This document shows positions 16,264-22,727 of a stretch of DNA of 31,048 nucleotides, in pieces. The notes under the pieces were generated by a model. That model was not told where the DNA came from. It did not search any database and saw only the letters and a program-made list of their open reading frames with translations. Every line of letters starts with the position of its first letter. The first letter of the stretch is position 1. The stretch lies in contig JBNKNO010000038.1 in the NCBI GenBank assembly GCA_050293885.1, positions 1-31,048 of the forward strand. Reading direction: 5' to 3'. Both the position numbers and the translations under genes were made by a program. Origin of the DNA: Nitrogeniibacter sp050293885 (GTDB lineage: Bacteria; Pseudomonadota; Gammaproteobacteria; Burkholderiales; Rhodocyclaceae).

Positions 16264-16788
16264 ATGCGAAGTCTCGTACTCACGGCCATCGGCGACGACC
16301 GCCCCGGGCTGGTCGAAGCCCTCGCCACGCTCATCAGCGACAAGGGCGGCAACTGGCTTGAATCGTCCATGGCGCAACTGGCCGGCAAGTTCGCCGGCAT
16401 CTTGCGGGTCGATGTGGCGGAGGCCGATGCGCCGGGCCTGGTCGCCGCGCTCGAAGCGCTCGATGCGCTGAAAGTCACGGTCACCATCGCGGGCGAAGCG
16501 CCGGGCGCCGACGCCGCCCCGCGCCGACTGCATCTCACATTGGTTGGCCAGGATCGCGTCGGCATCGTGCGCGAAGTCTCGCAAGTGCTCGCCCGCCATC
16601 GCGTGAATGTGGAAGAACTGCACACGCAAACCTCCAGTGCGCCCATGTCGGGCGAAACGCTGTTCCATGCGCGTGCCAGTTTGCAGGCCGTGCATGACCT
16701 GGATGCGGCGGCACTCAAAGCCGATCTGGAAGATCTGTCGAATGATCTGATTGTCGACATGACCCTGGACGAGGTGGTGTCCATCTAG
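16264..16788 (+). CDS. gcvR: Glycine cleavage system repressor-like protein, two ACT domains (GcvR family)
   Basis: A 174-residue protein made of two ACT domains, roughly residues 3-75 (LVLTAIGDDRPGLVEALATLISDKGGNWLESSM) and 88-170 (LHLTLVGQDRVGIVREVSQVLARHRVNVEELHT). Each domain contains the D-R-x-G-(L/I)-V ligand-site motif. In E. coli, GcvR senses glycine and restrains the activator GcvA. No gcv gene or gcvA is in the window, so the target here is unknown, and a general amino-acid-sensing role is equally possible. AGGAG about 9 bases upstream supports the start. The last 4 bases overlap the convergent crotonase gene. Confidence 0.85.
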   Translation: MRSLVLTAIGDDRPGLVEALATLISDKGGNWLESSMAQLAGKFAGILRVDVAEADAPGLVAALEALDALKVTVTIAGEAPGADAAPRRLHLTLVGQDRVGIVREVSQVLARHRVNVEELHTQTSSAPMSGETLFHARASLQAVHDLDAAALKADLEDLSNDLIVDMTLDEVVSI

Positions 16789-17570
16789 CGATCCTTGCCG
16801 GCGAGAAACGCGCTGACCGCCGCTTGATGTTCGTCGCTGCCGTGCGTGAGCGCCTGATAGGCTGCCGCCAGTTCGAGCACACTGTCGAGGCGCTGCGATT
16901 GCGCCTCGCGTAGCAGTCGTTTGGTCATGCGCACCGCGGCGCCCGGATTGGCGGCAATGCGCGCCGCGAGCTGTTGGGCATGGGCGAGCAGCGCATCGTC
17001 ATCGACCACCTCCATCACCAATCCCCAGGCCAACGCCGTGTCGGCGTCGATCATGTCGCCGGTAAAACTCATTTGCGCGGCGCGCTGGTAGCCCACCACC
17101 CGCTGTAGCCACCAGGCACCGCCATCGCCGGGAATCAGCCCCAGTTTCACGAAGCTCTCGGCGAAGCGCGCCGAGCGCCCGGCGATGCGCAGGTCGCACA
17201 TGCAGGCCAGATCGCAGCCGGCCCCCACCGCCGGTCCGTTAACGGCGGCAATGGTGGGCACATCGAGCGCCCACAAGGCGAGCGGAATGCGCTGGATGCC
17301 GCGGCGATAGTTCTCTCGCACCTGTGTTGGCGGGCCTGCCGCCAGCCCCTTGCGGTCGCGAAAATCCTTCACGTTGCCACCGGCGCAGAAGGCCGTACCG
17401 GCGCCGGTGAGCACCACCGCCCGAACGCTGTCATCGCGCTCGATGCGCGTGCAGGCATCGACGATGGCATCCCACTGCGCAGGCGAGCTCAAGGCGTTTC
17501 GCGTCTCCGGTGCGTTCAAGGTCAGTGTCACGACCCCTTCGCTCTGATCGATACAAACAAAATCAGTCAT
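16785..17570 (-). CDS. Enoyl-CoA hydratase/isomerase (crotonase) family protein
   Basis: A 261-residue crotonase-fold enzyme. Family motifs are visible: LNAPETRNALS, the first oxyanion-hole loop AFCAGGNVKDF (60-70), and the second, AAVNGPAVGAGCDLACMCDLRIA. The residue matching the first catalytic glutamate of enoyl-CoA hydratase is D120, and the residue matching the second is F140 in FAESFVKLGLIPGDGG; D149 in GDGG may act instead. It is therefore probably not a standard hydratase and could be an isomerase or another acyl-CoA enzyme. The start at 17570 overlaps the mazG gene by 8 bases, so it is the third gene of an rlmJ-mazG-crotonase operon. An aromatic or fatty acid pathway cannot be fixed from this context. 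Confidence 0.85.
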   Translation of the reverse strand: MTDFVCIDQSEGVVTLTLNAPETRNALSSPAQWDAIVDACTRIERDDSVRAVVLTGAGTAFCAGGNVKDFRDRKGLAAGPPTQVRENYRRGIQRIPLALWALDVPTIAAVNGPAVGAGCDLACMCDLRIAGRSARFAESFVKLGLIPGDGGAWWLQRVVGYQRAAQMSFTGDMIDADTALAWGLVMEVVDDDALLAHAQQLAARIAANPGAAVRMTKRLLREAQSQRLDSVLELAAAYQALTHGSDEHQAAVSAFLAGKDR

Positions 17571-17943
17571 CGCCGTTGGCTCCCAGGCGGGTGTATTTGT
17601 CCGAGCGGCCGTAGGCCTTGTCGACCGGGTAGCGCTCGGCGTTGATGGCGAGCTTCTCGAGGGCCGCGGCACGCAGATCGACGTCGAGCTGGTCGGCCAA
17701 TCGCACCAGATACAGCAGCACGTCGGCCAATTCGTGCGACACCGCCGCCTTATCGTCGGCGCCGAGCGCGGCCGAGTCTTCCGGCGTGAGCCACTGAAAA
17801 TGCTCCACCACCTCCGCCGCTTCGCCGATCAAGGCCATGGCCAGATTCTTGGGGGTATGAAACTGCGCCCAGTCGCGCGCCTCGGCAAATTGCCGAAGGC
17901 GGTCGCGCAGCAGGTGCAAGGTGTCGTCGTCGGGCTGCGTCAT
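17563..17943 (-). CDS. MazG-like nucleotide pyrophosphohydrolase
   Basis: A 126-residue all-helical pyrophosphatase of the single-domain MazG/dCTPase type. The magnesium-binding pattern is intact: E41 and E44 in GEAAEVVEHFQW, and E71 and D74 in SHELADVLLYLVRLAD. The W near position 51 and the FHTPKNLAMAL segment match the RS21-C6/dCTP pyrophosphatase branch, which removes non-canonical or excess (d)NTPs. The chosen start gives the family length; the open frame upstream runs into the rlmJ gene. It begins 7 bases after the rlmJ stop and overlaps the crotonase start, so the three are translated as a unit. The exact nucleotide preference is not readable from sequence. Confidence 0.9.
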   Translation of the reverse strand: MTQPDDDTLHLLRDRLRQFAEARDWAQFHTPKNLAMALIGEAAEVVEHFQWLTPEDSAALGADDKAAVSHELADVLLYLVRLADQLDVDLRAAALEKLAINAERYPVDKAYGRSDKYTRLGANGDD

Positions 17944-17950
17944 GCGTGCC

Positions 17951-18796
17951 TCAGTGTTGATGGCCGTCCAGCGAATAGCCCGCGCCGGCACCCTCGCCGA
18001 GCTGTTCGGCCAGATACGGCAGGCATTCTTCCAGCGCGCCTGGCAGAGTGTAGGGCGGGTTGAAAACAAACATGCCGCTCCCCGTCATGCCGAGACCGTC
18101 GCTTCTTGGCGCGGTCGTCGTCAAACGCGCATGCAGCCAGCTTCGCTCACTGCCTGCCAGCTGCTGCAGCCTCGCCGGCAGCGCCACTGACTCGGGGCGC
18201 GAGAGAATCGGGTACCACACCAGATAGCAGCCGGTCGCAAATCGTTTGAAGGCGGCTTCGAGGCTGCTGATGAGCGTGTCGTAGTCGCGCTTCACCTCGT
18301 AAGGCGGATCGATCAACACGACCGCGCGGCGTGTAGGCGGCGGCAGCACCGACTTGAGTGCGGCGAACCCGTCTTCGACCCGCACCTGAACGCGCTTGCC
18401 GGCCCGCGCGAAATGCGCCTTGAGGATGCCACTGTCGGTCGGGTGCAGTTCGAACAGGCGCAGGGCGTCATCCGCGCGCATCAGCCGGTAGGCAAACTCG
18501 GGAGAGCCCGGATAGTGGTCGGACGGCGCTTGCGCAAAGCCGGCCACCTCGAGATAGCGTCGTACCGCCTCGGGCGCCCCGCCCTGCCCGGCCAGCCGAA
18601 GGATGCCGGTTTGCGCTTCATCCAGTTTGCGGGCGGCGCCGCTGTCGAGCGCGTACTGTCCGGCGCCGGCATGGGTGTCGACATACCAGTAAGGCGCGTC
18701 TTTTCGATTGAAGTGTTCAAGCACCTGAACGAGCATCAAATGTTTGAGGACATCGGCATGATTGCCGGCATGGAAGGCATGGCGGTAGCTGAGCAT
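17951..18796 (-). CDS. rlmJ: 23S rRNA (adenine2030-N6)-methyltransferase
   Basis: A 281-residue SAM-dependent methyltransferase of the RlmJ family, which methylates A2030 of 23S rRNA. The N-terminus MLSYRHAFHAGNHADVLKHLML is diagnostic, as are the SAM-binding segment YVDTHAGAGQY and the catalytic DPPYE at 163-167 (N6-adenine (D/N)PP(Y/F) motif). The chosen start at 18796 is fixed by this conserved N-terminus, not by a ribosome site: no good Shine-Dalgarno sequence is visible. It heads the operon with mazG and the crotonase gene and is divergent from the gamma carbonic anhydrase. Confidence 0.95.
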   Translation of the reverse strand: MLSYRHAFHAGNHADVLKHLMLVQVLEHFNRKDAPYWYVDTHAGAGQYALDSGAARKLDEAQTGILRLAGQGGAPEAVRRYLEVAGFAQAPSDHYPGSPEFAYRLMRADDALRLFELHPTDSGILKAHFARAGKRVQVRVEDGFAALKSVLPPPTRRAVVLIDPPYEVKRDYDTLISSLEAAFKRFATGCYLVWYPILSRPESVALPARLQQLAGSERSWLHARLTTTAPRSDGLGMTGSGMFVFNPPYTLPGALEECLPYLAEQLGEGAGAGYSLDGHQH

Positions 18797-18901
18797 TGAC
18801 GCGGATTGGCGCTGATCGGGGGTGATTGATCGTATCATTGGCACACACCAAGCCAATAGCGCGGTGGCGATGCCAGTCGTCGGTTTCGGTTGAAATTTTT
18901 G

Positions 18902-18930
18902 TTTGCAGTGCAACATATCGTTGATATGAT
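18902..18930 (+). promoter_or_regulatory. Predicted gamma carbonic anhydrase promoter with two palindromes
   Basis: A TATGAT -10 (18925-18930, 5 of 6 matches) lies 17 bases after a TTTGCA hexamer (18902-18907). Two perfect palindromes fill the promoter: TTGCA-G-TGCAA (18903-18913) over the -35 region, and CATATC-GTT-GATATG (18914-18928) over the spacer and -10. Such placement suggests repressor control. The regulator is not identified. Confidence 0.45.
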
Positions 18931-19001
18931 TGCGAATTTTTCGCGGCCAGTGACAGGCCAATGGGCGCAAAGACGCTTTCGCGAAACATGAGGGCTAAGG
19001 G

Positions 19002-19556
19002 ATGGGAGTCTACGCGCTCGACAGCAGAGTGCCGCTTCTAGGCAAGGGAAGCTGGGTCGCCGACAACGCGACGGTGCTCGGGAATGTGGTGCTCGGTGCC
19101 AACGTGAGCATCTGGTACGGGGCCGTATTGCGGGGCGACAACGACCCCATCACGATCGGCGATAACAGCAACGTGCAGGACGGCTCTGTGCTGCACACCG
19201 ACGATGGCGTGCCGCTGACCATCGGCGCCAACGTCACCATCGGCCACATGGCCATGCTGCACGGCTGTACGATTGGCGATGGCAGCCTGATCGGCATCAA
19301 CGCCATCGTGCTCAATGGCGCGACGATCGGCCGCAATTGCCTGATTGGCGCCAACGCGCTGATCCCCGAGGGTCGAGAGATCCCCGATGGATCGCTGGTG
19401 GTGGGCTCTCCGGGCCGCATCATTCGCCAGCTGACGGAAGCGGAAATCGCCGACCAGGTGGCCAACGCGGATACCTACGTTCGCCATCTCAAGGAGCACG
19501 CGGACGGACTTCGCCGCCTCGATGTGCCATCAGCGAACGGATATCTGGCCGACTGA
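19002..19556 (+). CDS. Gamma carbonic anhydrase family protein
   Basis: A 184-residue left-handed beta-helix protein. Hexapeptide repeats run from about residue 20 to 135 (for example VADNATVLGNVVLGANVSIWYG and GATIGRNCLIGANALIPEG). The three zinc ligands of the gamma class are at H65, H82 and H87 (SVLHTDDG, TIGHMAMLHGC). Relatives (YrdA, PaaY, CaiE) include carbonic anhydrases and CoA-thioester-related enzymes, and activity varies, so the catalytic role is inferred. The C-terminal helix (AEIADQVANADTYVRHLKEHA) is normal. The start is preceded by a G-rich ribosome site (AAGGG, spacing short). A terminator is found about 105 bases after the stop. Confidence 0.92.
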   Translation: MGVYALDSRVPLLGKGSWVADNATVLGNVVLGANVSIWYGAVLRGDNDPITIGDNSNVQDGSVLHTDDGVPLTIGANVTIGHMAMLHGCTIGDGSLIGINAIVLNGATIGRNCLIGANALIPEGREIPDGSLVVGSPGRIIRQLTEAEIADQVANADTYVRHLKEHADGLRRLDVPSANGYLAD

Positions 19557-19609
19557 TCGCCGTTCTTGCGGCGCATCAATTTCTCTAGAAACGGAGCACG
19601 CTAGACTGC

Positions 19610-19691
19610 GTTTGTGGGTTGCCGTTGTGAAGCCCGCAAACCTCCAAGCATTGTCTCCTTAGCGCGCACTTCGATGCGCGCTTTTTCTTTT
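19610..19691 (+). ncRNA. Candidate small RNA or 3'-UTR RNA with exposed anti-Shine-Dalgarno linker
   Basis: The first hairpin pairs GTTTGTGGG (19610-19618) with CCCGCAAAC (19633-19641), with one G-T wobble. The second is the terminator stem at 19661-19682. Between them, 19642-19660 is predicted unpaired and contains CTCC and TCTCCTT; the latter is a perfect complement of AAGGAGA, the ribosome site seen before several genes here. A TAGACT at 19602-19607 could be a -10, but no clear -35 is present, so the RNA may instead be processed from the carbonic anhydrase 3' UTR. Structure is visible; function is inferred. Confidence 0.35.
19661..19691 (+). terminator. Rho-independent terminator
   Basis: AGCGCGCA (19661-19668) and TGCGCGCT (19675-19682) form an 8-bp perfect stem around CTTCGA, followed by TTTTCTTTT. 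It ends transcription from the carbonic anhydrase gene and/or the candidate small RNA. Confidence 0.85.
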
Positions 19692-19861
19692 CGAGTGCCC
19701 GTTCTGAGCGCGCCCCTCGCAGCAGCAGCAAGCACGACTGCCGCCGACCATGGTCGCCATCCCGACCACATTTCACATCGCCTTACAGCCCACACCTCGC
19801 GCTGTTCCGCCCGATCCGGTATAAGGGGCTACCCGATATTTCCGACCCACGGGGTCCAACG

Positions 19862-20566
19862 ATGAAACGCTCGATCGCCCGCCTGTTGACTGTGCCGCTG
19901 TTCAGCGCGCTCGTGCTGTTGACGGCCCCCGCCGCACACGCCACCGAGGACGCGCTACCGACCGTGAACTTCGCCGCACAGGGGCATGCGGAGGCCGACA
20001 ACGATCTGGCGCGTGCGCAGGCGTACGCCGAAACCACCGGGCAGAATCCCAAGGCGGTCGCAGCATCGGTCAATCAGGCGATCGCGGCGGCAATCGAGCT
20101 TGCCAAACGCTACCCCACCGTGTCCGTCAAGACCTCGCAAACATCCACCTGGCCGGTGTATGCCAAGAACAGCCGGACCATTTCCGCCTGGCGCATGCGC
20201 AGCGCGCTGTCGCTCGAAAGCCGTGACATCGCCGCGCTGTCGACGCTGGTCGGTGAGCTGCAGGAGCGTCTGGCCATTGGCAACCTGCAAGTGGTGCCAT
20301 CGCCAGAAACGCTCGCCAAGGCCGAGGACGTTGCCACGCTGGCCGCGCTGGAAGCCTTCGAGAAGCGGGCCGCGCTGGTGGCCAAGGCGCTGAACAAATC
20401 CTATCGAATCAAAACGCTCAATGTCGGCGCGCAACGCATGCCCACACCGGTCTATCGCTCCGCGATGGCCGCCGAGGGCGCTGTGCAGGCGGCACCGGCG
20501 CCGGTCCAGCCCGGCCAGAGCGATATCGTCATCCAGGTCAATGGAAGTATCGAACTTGTCGACTAA
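19862..20566 (+). CDS. Exported SIMPL-domain (DUF541) protein
   Basis: A 234-residue protein with a clear signal peptide; cleavage is predicted after AHA at residue 27. The mature part has the SIMPL pattern: an N-terminal VNFAAQGHAEADNDLARAQAYAET strand-helix, the central ISAWRMRSALSLESRDIAALSTLVGELQERLAIGNLQV block, and the helix ATLAALEAFEKRAALVAKALN followed by YRIKTLNVGAQ. SIMPL proteins are periplasmic or outer-membrane associated and mostly of unknown function; some help protect against oxidative stress. The tail after residue 200 is Ala/Pro-rich. The MliC-like gene begins 4 bases after its stop, so the two are probably co-expressed. Confidence 0.85.
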   Translation: MKRSIARLLTVPLFSALVLLTAPAAHATEDALPTVNFAAQGHAEADNDLARAQAYAETTGQNPKAVAASVNQAIAAAIELAKRYPTVSVKTSQTSTWPVYAKNSRTISAWRMRSALSLESRDIAALSTLVGELQERLAIGNLQVVPSPETLAKAEDVATLAALEAFEKRAALVAKALNKSYRIKTLNVGAQRMPTPVYRSAMAAEGAVQAAPAPVQPGQSDIVIQVNGSIELVD

Positions 20567-20570
20567 ACTC

Positions 20571-20897
20571 ATGCAACCCAACCGGCTATTCTTCGGCCTT
20601 GTCGGCCTCGTTCTCATCGCTGGCGCAAGTGCCGGCATTGCGATCTCGTCCGTATCCACGAGCGCGGCGCAATCAACCGAATTCCTCTGCTCCAATGGTG
20701 AGCGACTGCTTGTCGCGACACAGACCGACGCCGTACGCGTGCGCACCGGGGCCGGCGTCTTCAAGCTCGGCGCAGACGACGAGCGGAATCATTATCGGGG
20801 GCAATTCCTGCAGGTGAATCTGGGCGACGACGGGCTCGAACTCACCCGCCCGCAGCAAAACGCGGTCAATTGCAAGGCGCTGCGCCACCGCACATGA
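20571..20897 (+). CDS. Small exported or membrane-anchored protein, MliC-like
   Basis: A 108-residue protein with an N-terminal hydrophobic segment (LFFGLVGLVLIAGASAGIAI) that serves as signal peptide or anchor. The remaining ~70 residues have two cysteines near their ends (FLCSNGERLLV and NAVNCKAL) and a beta-rich pattern with a GxxxKLGADDERNHYRGQFLQVNL centre. This arrangement resembles MliC/PliC lysozyme inhibitors, but similarity is weak and I would not assign that function firmly. An alternative ATG at 20541 would add 10 residues and overlap the SIMPL gene. Its stop overlaps the dtd start by 4 bases (ATGA), so it is translationally coupled to dtd. Confidence 0.65.
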   Translation: MQPNRLFFGLVGLVLIAGASAGIAISSVSTSAAQSTEFLCSNGERLLVATQTDAVRVRTGAGVFKLGADDERNHYRGQFLQVNLGDDGLELTRPQQNAVNCKALRHRT

Positions 20898-21331
20898 TCG
20901 GGCTCATCCAGCGCGTCAGTCAGGCCTCGGTAACAGTCGACGGCGAGGTGATCGGACGCATCGACACCGGTCTGCTCGCACTGATTGGTGTTCAGCCGGA
21001 TGACGACGAAACACGGCTGGCAAGGCTACTCGAACGCTTGCTGAGCTATCGCGTTTTTCCCGATGCGCAAGGGCGGATGAATCTGTCCTTGCGCGATATC
21101 GACGGCGGCCTGCTCCTGGTCCCGCAATTCACGCTTGCCGCAGACACCCGCAAAGGCACACGCCCGGGCTTCAGCACCGCCGCGCCGCCCGCGCTCGCCA
21201 GCCACCTTTTCGATGCGCTGTGCGCCAAGGCGCGCGCCAGCCACGGGCAGGTTGCCTGCGGCCGCTTCGGGGCCGATATGGATGTATGCCTCACCAATCG
21301 CGGGCCGGTCACTTTCTGGCTGGACGCTTAG
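20894..21331 (+). CDS. dtd: D-aminoacyl-tRNA deacylase
   Basis: A 145-residue protein of standard Dtd length. It hydrolyses D-amino acids (and mischarged glycine) from tRNA in the cytoplasm. The active-site segment reads LLVPQFTLAADTRKGTRPGF, with Pro where many homologues have Ser before QFTL, and the cross-subunit Gly-cisPro motif is in LTNRGPVTFWLDA at the C-terminus. The N-terminus MIGLIQRVSQASVTVDGEVIGRI is typical. The ATG overlaps the preceding stop by 4 bases. Confidence 0.95.
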   Translation: MIGLIQRVSQASVTVDGEVIGRIDTGLLALIGVQPDDDETRLARLLERLLSYRVFPDAQGRMNLSLRDIDGGLLLVPQFTLAADTRKGTRPGFSTAAPPALASHLFDALCAKARASHGQVACGRFGADMDVCLTNRGPVTFWLDA

Positions 21332-21383
21332 CCGACACTGCATTACGCTTCGTGTAGTGAGAGTCAGGAGGCATGGAATCTCG

Positions 21384-21893
21384 ATGACGCGAACGCTTCT
21401 TTCGTCATTCGCACTCGCAATACTGCTCGCCCTGCCCGGCTGCAGTACCACACCGACATCGATCTCGCGGGCCACCACCACCGCACCCTATGTGAAATTC
21501 GATAACACCGACGACGCCGCACAGGTGGTGATGTACGCCTACGGCCTCATCGGAACCGGGTACCGATTCGGTGGCCGCAACCCCGAAGCCGGGCTCGATT
21601 GCAGTGGCATGGTGTCGTACATCGTCGAGCAGGTCAGCGGCAAGCGCCTGCCCCACAACGCCGCGCGTATCGCCGCGGCCACACGCAAGATCGATCGCAA
21701 CGAACTGCAGCCCGGCGATCTGGTGTTCTTCAATACGCTTAACCGCCGCCATTCGCACATGGGTATCTACCTTGGCGACGGCAAGTTCATCCACGCCCCG
21801 AGCAGCAAGGGAAAGGTACGTATCGAGGCGATGTCCAACCGTTACTTTTCATCCCGCTTCGACGGCGCACGCACACTGCAGCCGGCCATCTGA
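21384..21893 (+). CDS. NlpC/P60 family lipoprotein, peptidoglycan endopeptidase-like
   Basis: A 169-residue lipoprotein. The lipobox LPGC puts the lipidated cysteine at residue 20. The NlpC/P60 domain fills residues about 45-165, with the catalytic cysteine C73 in LDCSGMV, H125 in HSHMGIYLG and H137 in FIHAPS. Family members (for example Spr/MepS) cut peptide cross-links or stems in peptidoglycan. AGGAGG at 21366-21371 lies 12 bases from the start, longer than ideal, and a five-codon open frame (MESR and stop) at 21373-21387 sits in between and overlaps the start codon. The CBS-domain gene follows after 17 bases. Confidence 0.92.
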   Translation: MTRTLLSSFALAILLALPGCSTTPTSISRATTTAPYVKFDNTDDAAQVVMYAYGLIGTGYRFGGRNPEAGLDCSGMVSYIVEQVSGKRLPHNAARIAAATRKIDRNELQPGDLVFFNTLNRRHSHMGIYLGDGKFIHAPSSKGKVRIEAMSNRYFSSRFDGARTLQPAI

Positions 21894-21910
21894 GCTCAAG
21901 GAGCCACGTC

Positions 21911-22342
21911 ATGCCCAACAGAAAGATTTCACAGGTCATCAAACAGCAGCAGATTGTGACCGCAGAACCCGGTTTGAGCGTGAGCGAGGCGGCAGCGCAG
22001 ATGGCTGAAGCGAATGTCGGCGCGATCATGGTGGTGACCGATGGTCAGCTCGTCGGCATCTTTACCGAGCGCGATGCGCTCAACCGCGTGCTGGCAGCAA
22101 ACCGGGTGGCCAGCGAGGTATGTCTGTCCGAGGTGATGACACCCAACCCAATGACGTTGACGGCGGATCGACCGCTGAATCACGCATTGCATCTCATGTT
22201 CGAAGAGGGTTACCGGCACGTGCCGATTGTCGAAGCGGGTCGGCCCGTGGGCATGGTGTCCGCCCGCGATGCACTGGGCACCGAACTGGTCGATTTCGAA
22301 GGCGAGCTTGCCCGCCGCGAGGAAATCAATCAGCTGCTCTGA
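21911..22342 (+). CDS. CBS-domain pair protein
   Basis: A 143-residue stand-alone CBS pair. The first CBS domain covers about residues 6-65 (IVTAEPGLSVSEAAAQMAEANVGAIMVVTDGQLVGIFTERD) and the second about 72-130 (VMTPNPMTLTADRPLNHALHLMFEEGYRHVPIVEAGRPVGMVSARD). CBS pairs bind adenosine nucleotides and usually sense energy state, often as partners of other proteins. No partner is evident from the neighbours. The start has AAGGAG about 9 bases upstream. It ends 14 bases from the convergent ftsB gene. Confidence 0.9.
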   Translation: MPNRKISQVIKQQQIVTAEPGLSVSEAAAQMAEANVGAIMVVTDGQLVGIFTERDALNRVLAANRVASEVCLSEVMTPNPMTLTADRPLNHALHLMFEEGYRHVPIVEAGRPVGMVSARDALGTELVDFEGELARREEINQLL

Positions 22343-22356
22343 AAGGCGCGCCGCGC

Positions 22357-22632
22357 TTAACGCTTGTGCGGCACCTGAACAAAGACTTCATCTGGCTTGG
22401 TGAGCCCAAGCTCATAGCGCGCGCGTTCTTCAATGGCTTCGTTGCCGGTTTTCAGATCGCGGATTTCGGCTTCCAGGCTGGCGTTTCTCTGTTCGAGTTT
22501 CTGGTTCAACGCCTTTTGTTCCGCCAGATCCCGATCGGCTTCCCATACGCGAAACCACCCCCCCTTGCCCAGCCAGAGCGGGTACTGAAGCGCCAACACC
22601 AGCAGGAGCAGAATGAGGATCGGCCAGCGCAT
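22357..22632 (-). CDS. ftsB: Cell division protein FtsB (septum formation initiator)
   Basis: A 91-residue bitopic protein. Residues about 3-20 (WPILILLLLVLALQYPLW) are the membrane segment; about 30-65 is a coiled coil (ADRDLAEQKALNQKLEQRNASLEAEIRDLKTG), and the segment EAIEERARYELGLTKPDEVF is the conserved FtsB end that contacts FtsL and FtsQ in the divisome. Its position directly after eno on the same strand is the usual arrangement in proteobacteria. A hairpin between eno and ftsB may lower its transcription relative to eno. The ribosome site is weak. Confidence 0.95.
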   Translation of the reverse strand: MRWPILILLLLVLALQYPLWLGKGGWFRVWEADRDLAEQKALNQKLEQRNASLEAEIRDLKTGNEAIEERARYELGLTKPDEVFVQVPHKR

Positions 22633-22643
22633 GTGCTCAAGAT

Positions 22644-22670
22644 AAAACGGGCCGACATGATGCCGGCCCG
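22644..22670 (-). terminator. Hairpin between eno and ftsB, probable terminator or attenuator
   Basis: Read on the minus strand, CGGGCCG and CGGCCCG arms (22664-22670 and 22648-22654) with a 9-base loop are followed by TTTTAT. The short T-run suggests partial termination, letting some transcripts reach ftsB, whose start codon is only about 12 bases further on. Confidence 0.55.
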
Positions 22671-22727
22671 ATGCTTTGGGTCGTACCGGCTACTTTAGCA
22701 GCATGCCGGTCGCGTGCGATGCGCCGC

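Larger units (their letters stand above)
19557..19861. other. Intergenic region between gamma carbonic anhydrase and SIMPL genes
   Basis: About 305 bases without a supported gene. The first half holds two hairpins with an unpaired pyrimidine-rich linker (see the candidate small RNA) ending in a strong terminator. The second half is plain except for a TATAAG element at 19820-19825, which could be the -10 of the following gene but lacks a recognisable -35. Confidence 0.6.
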
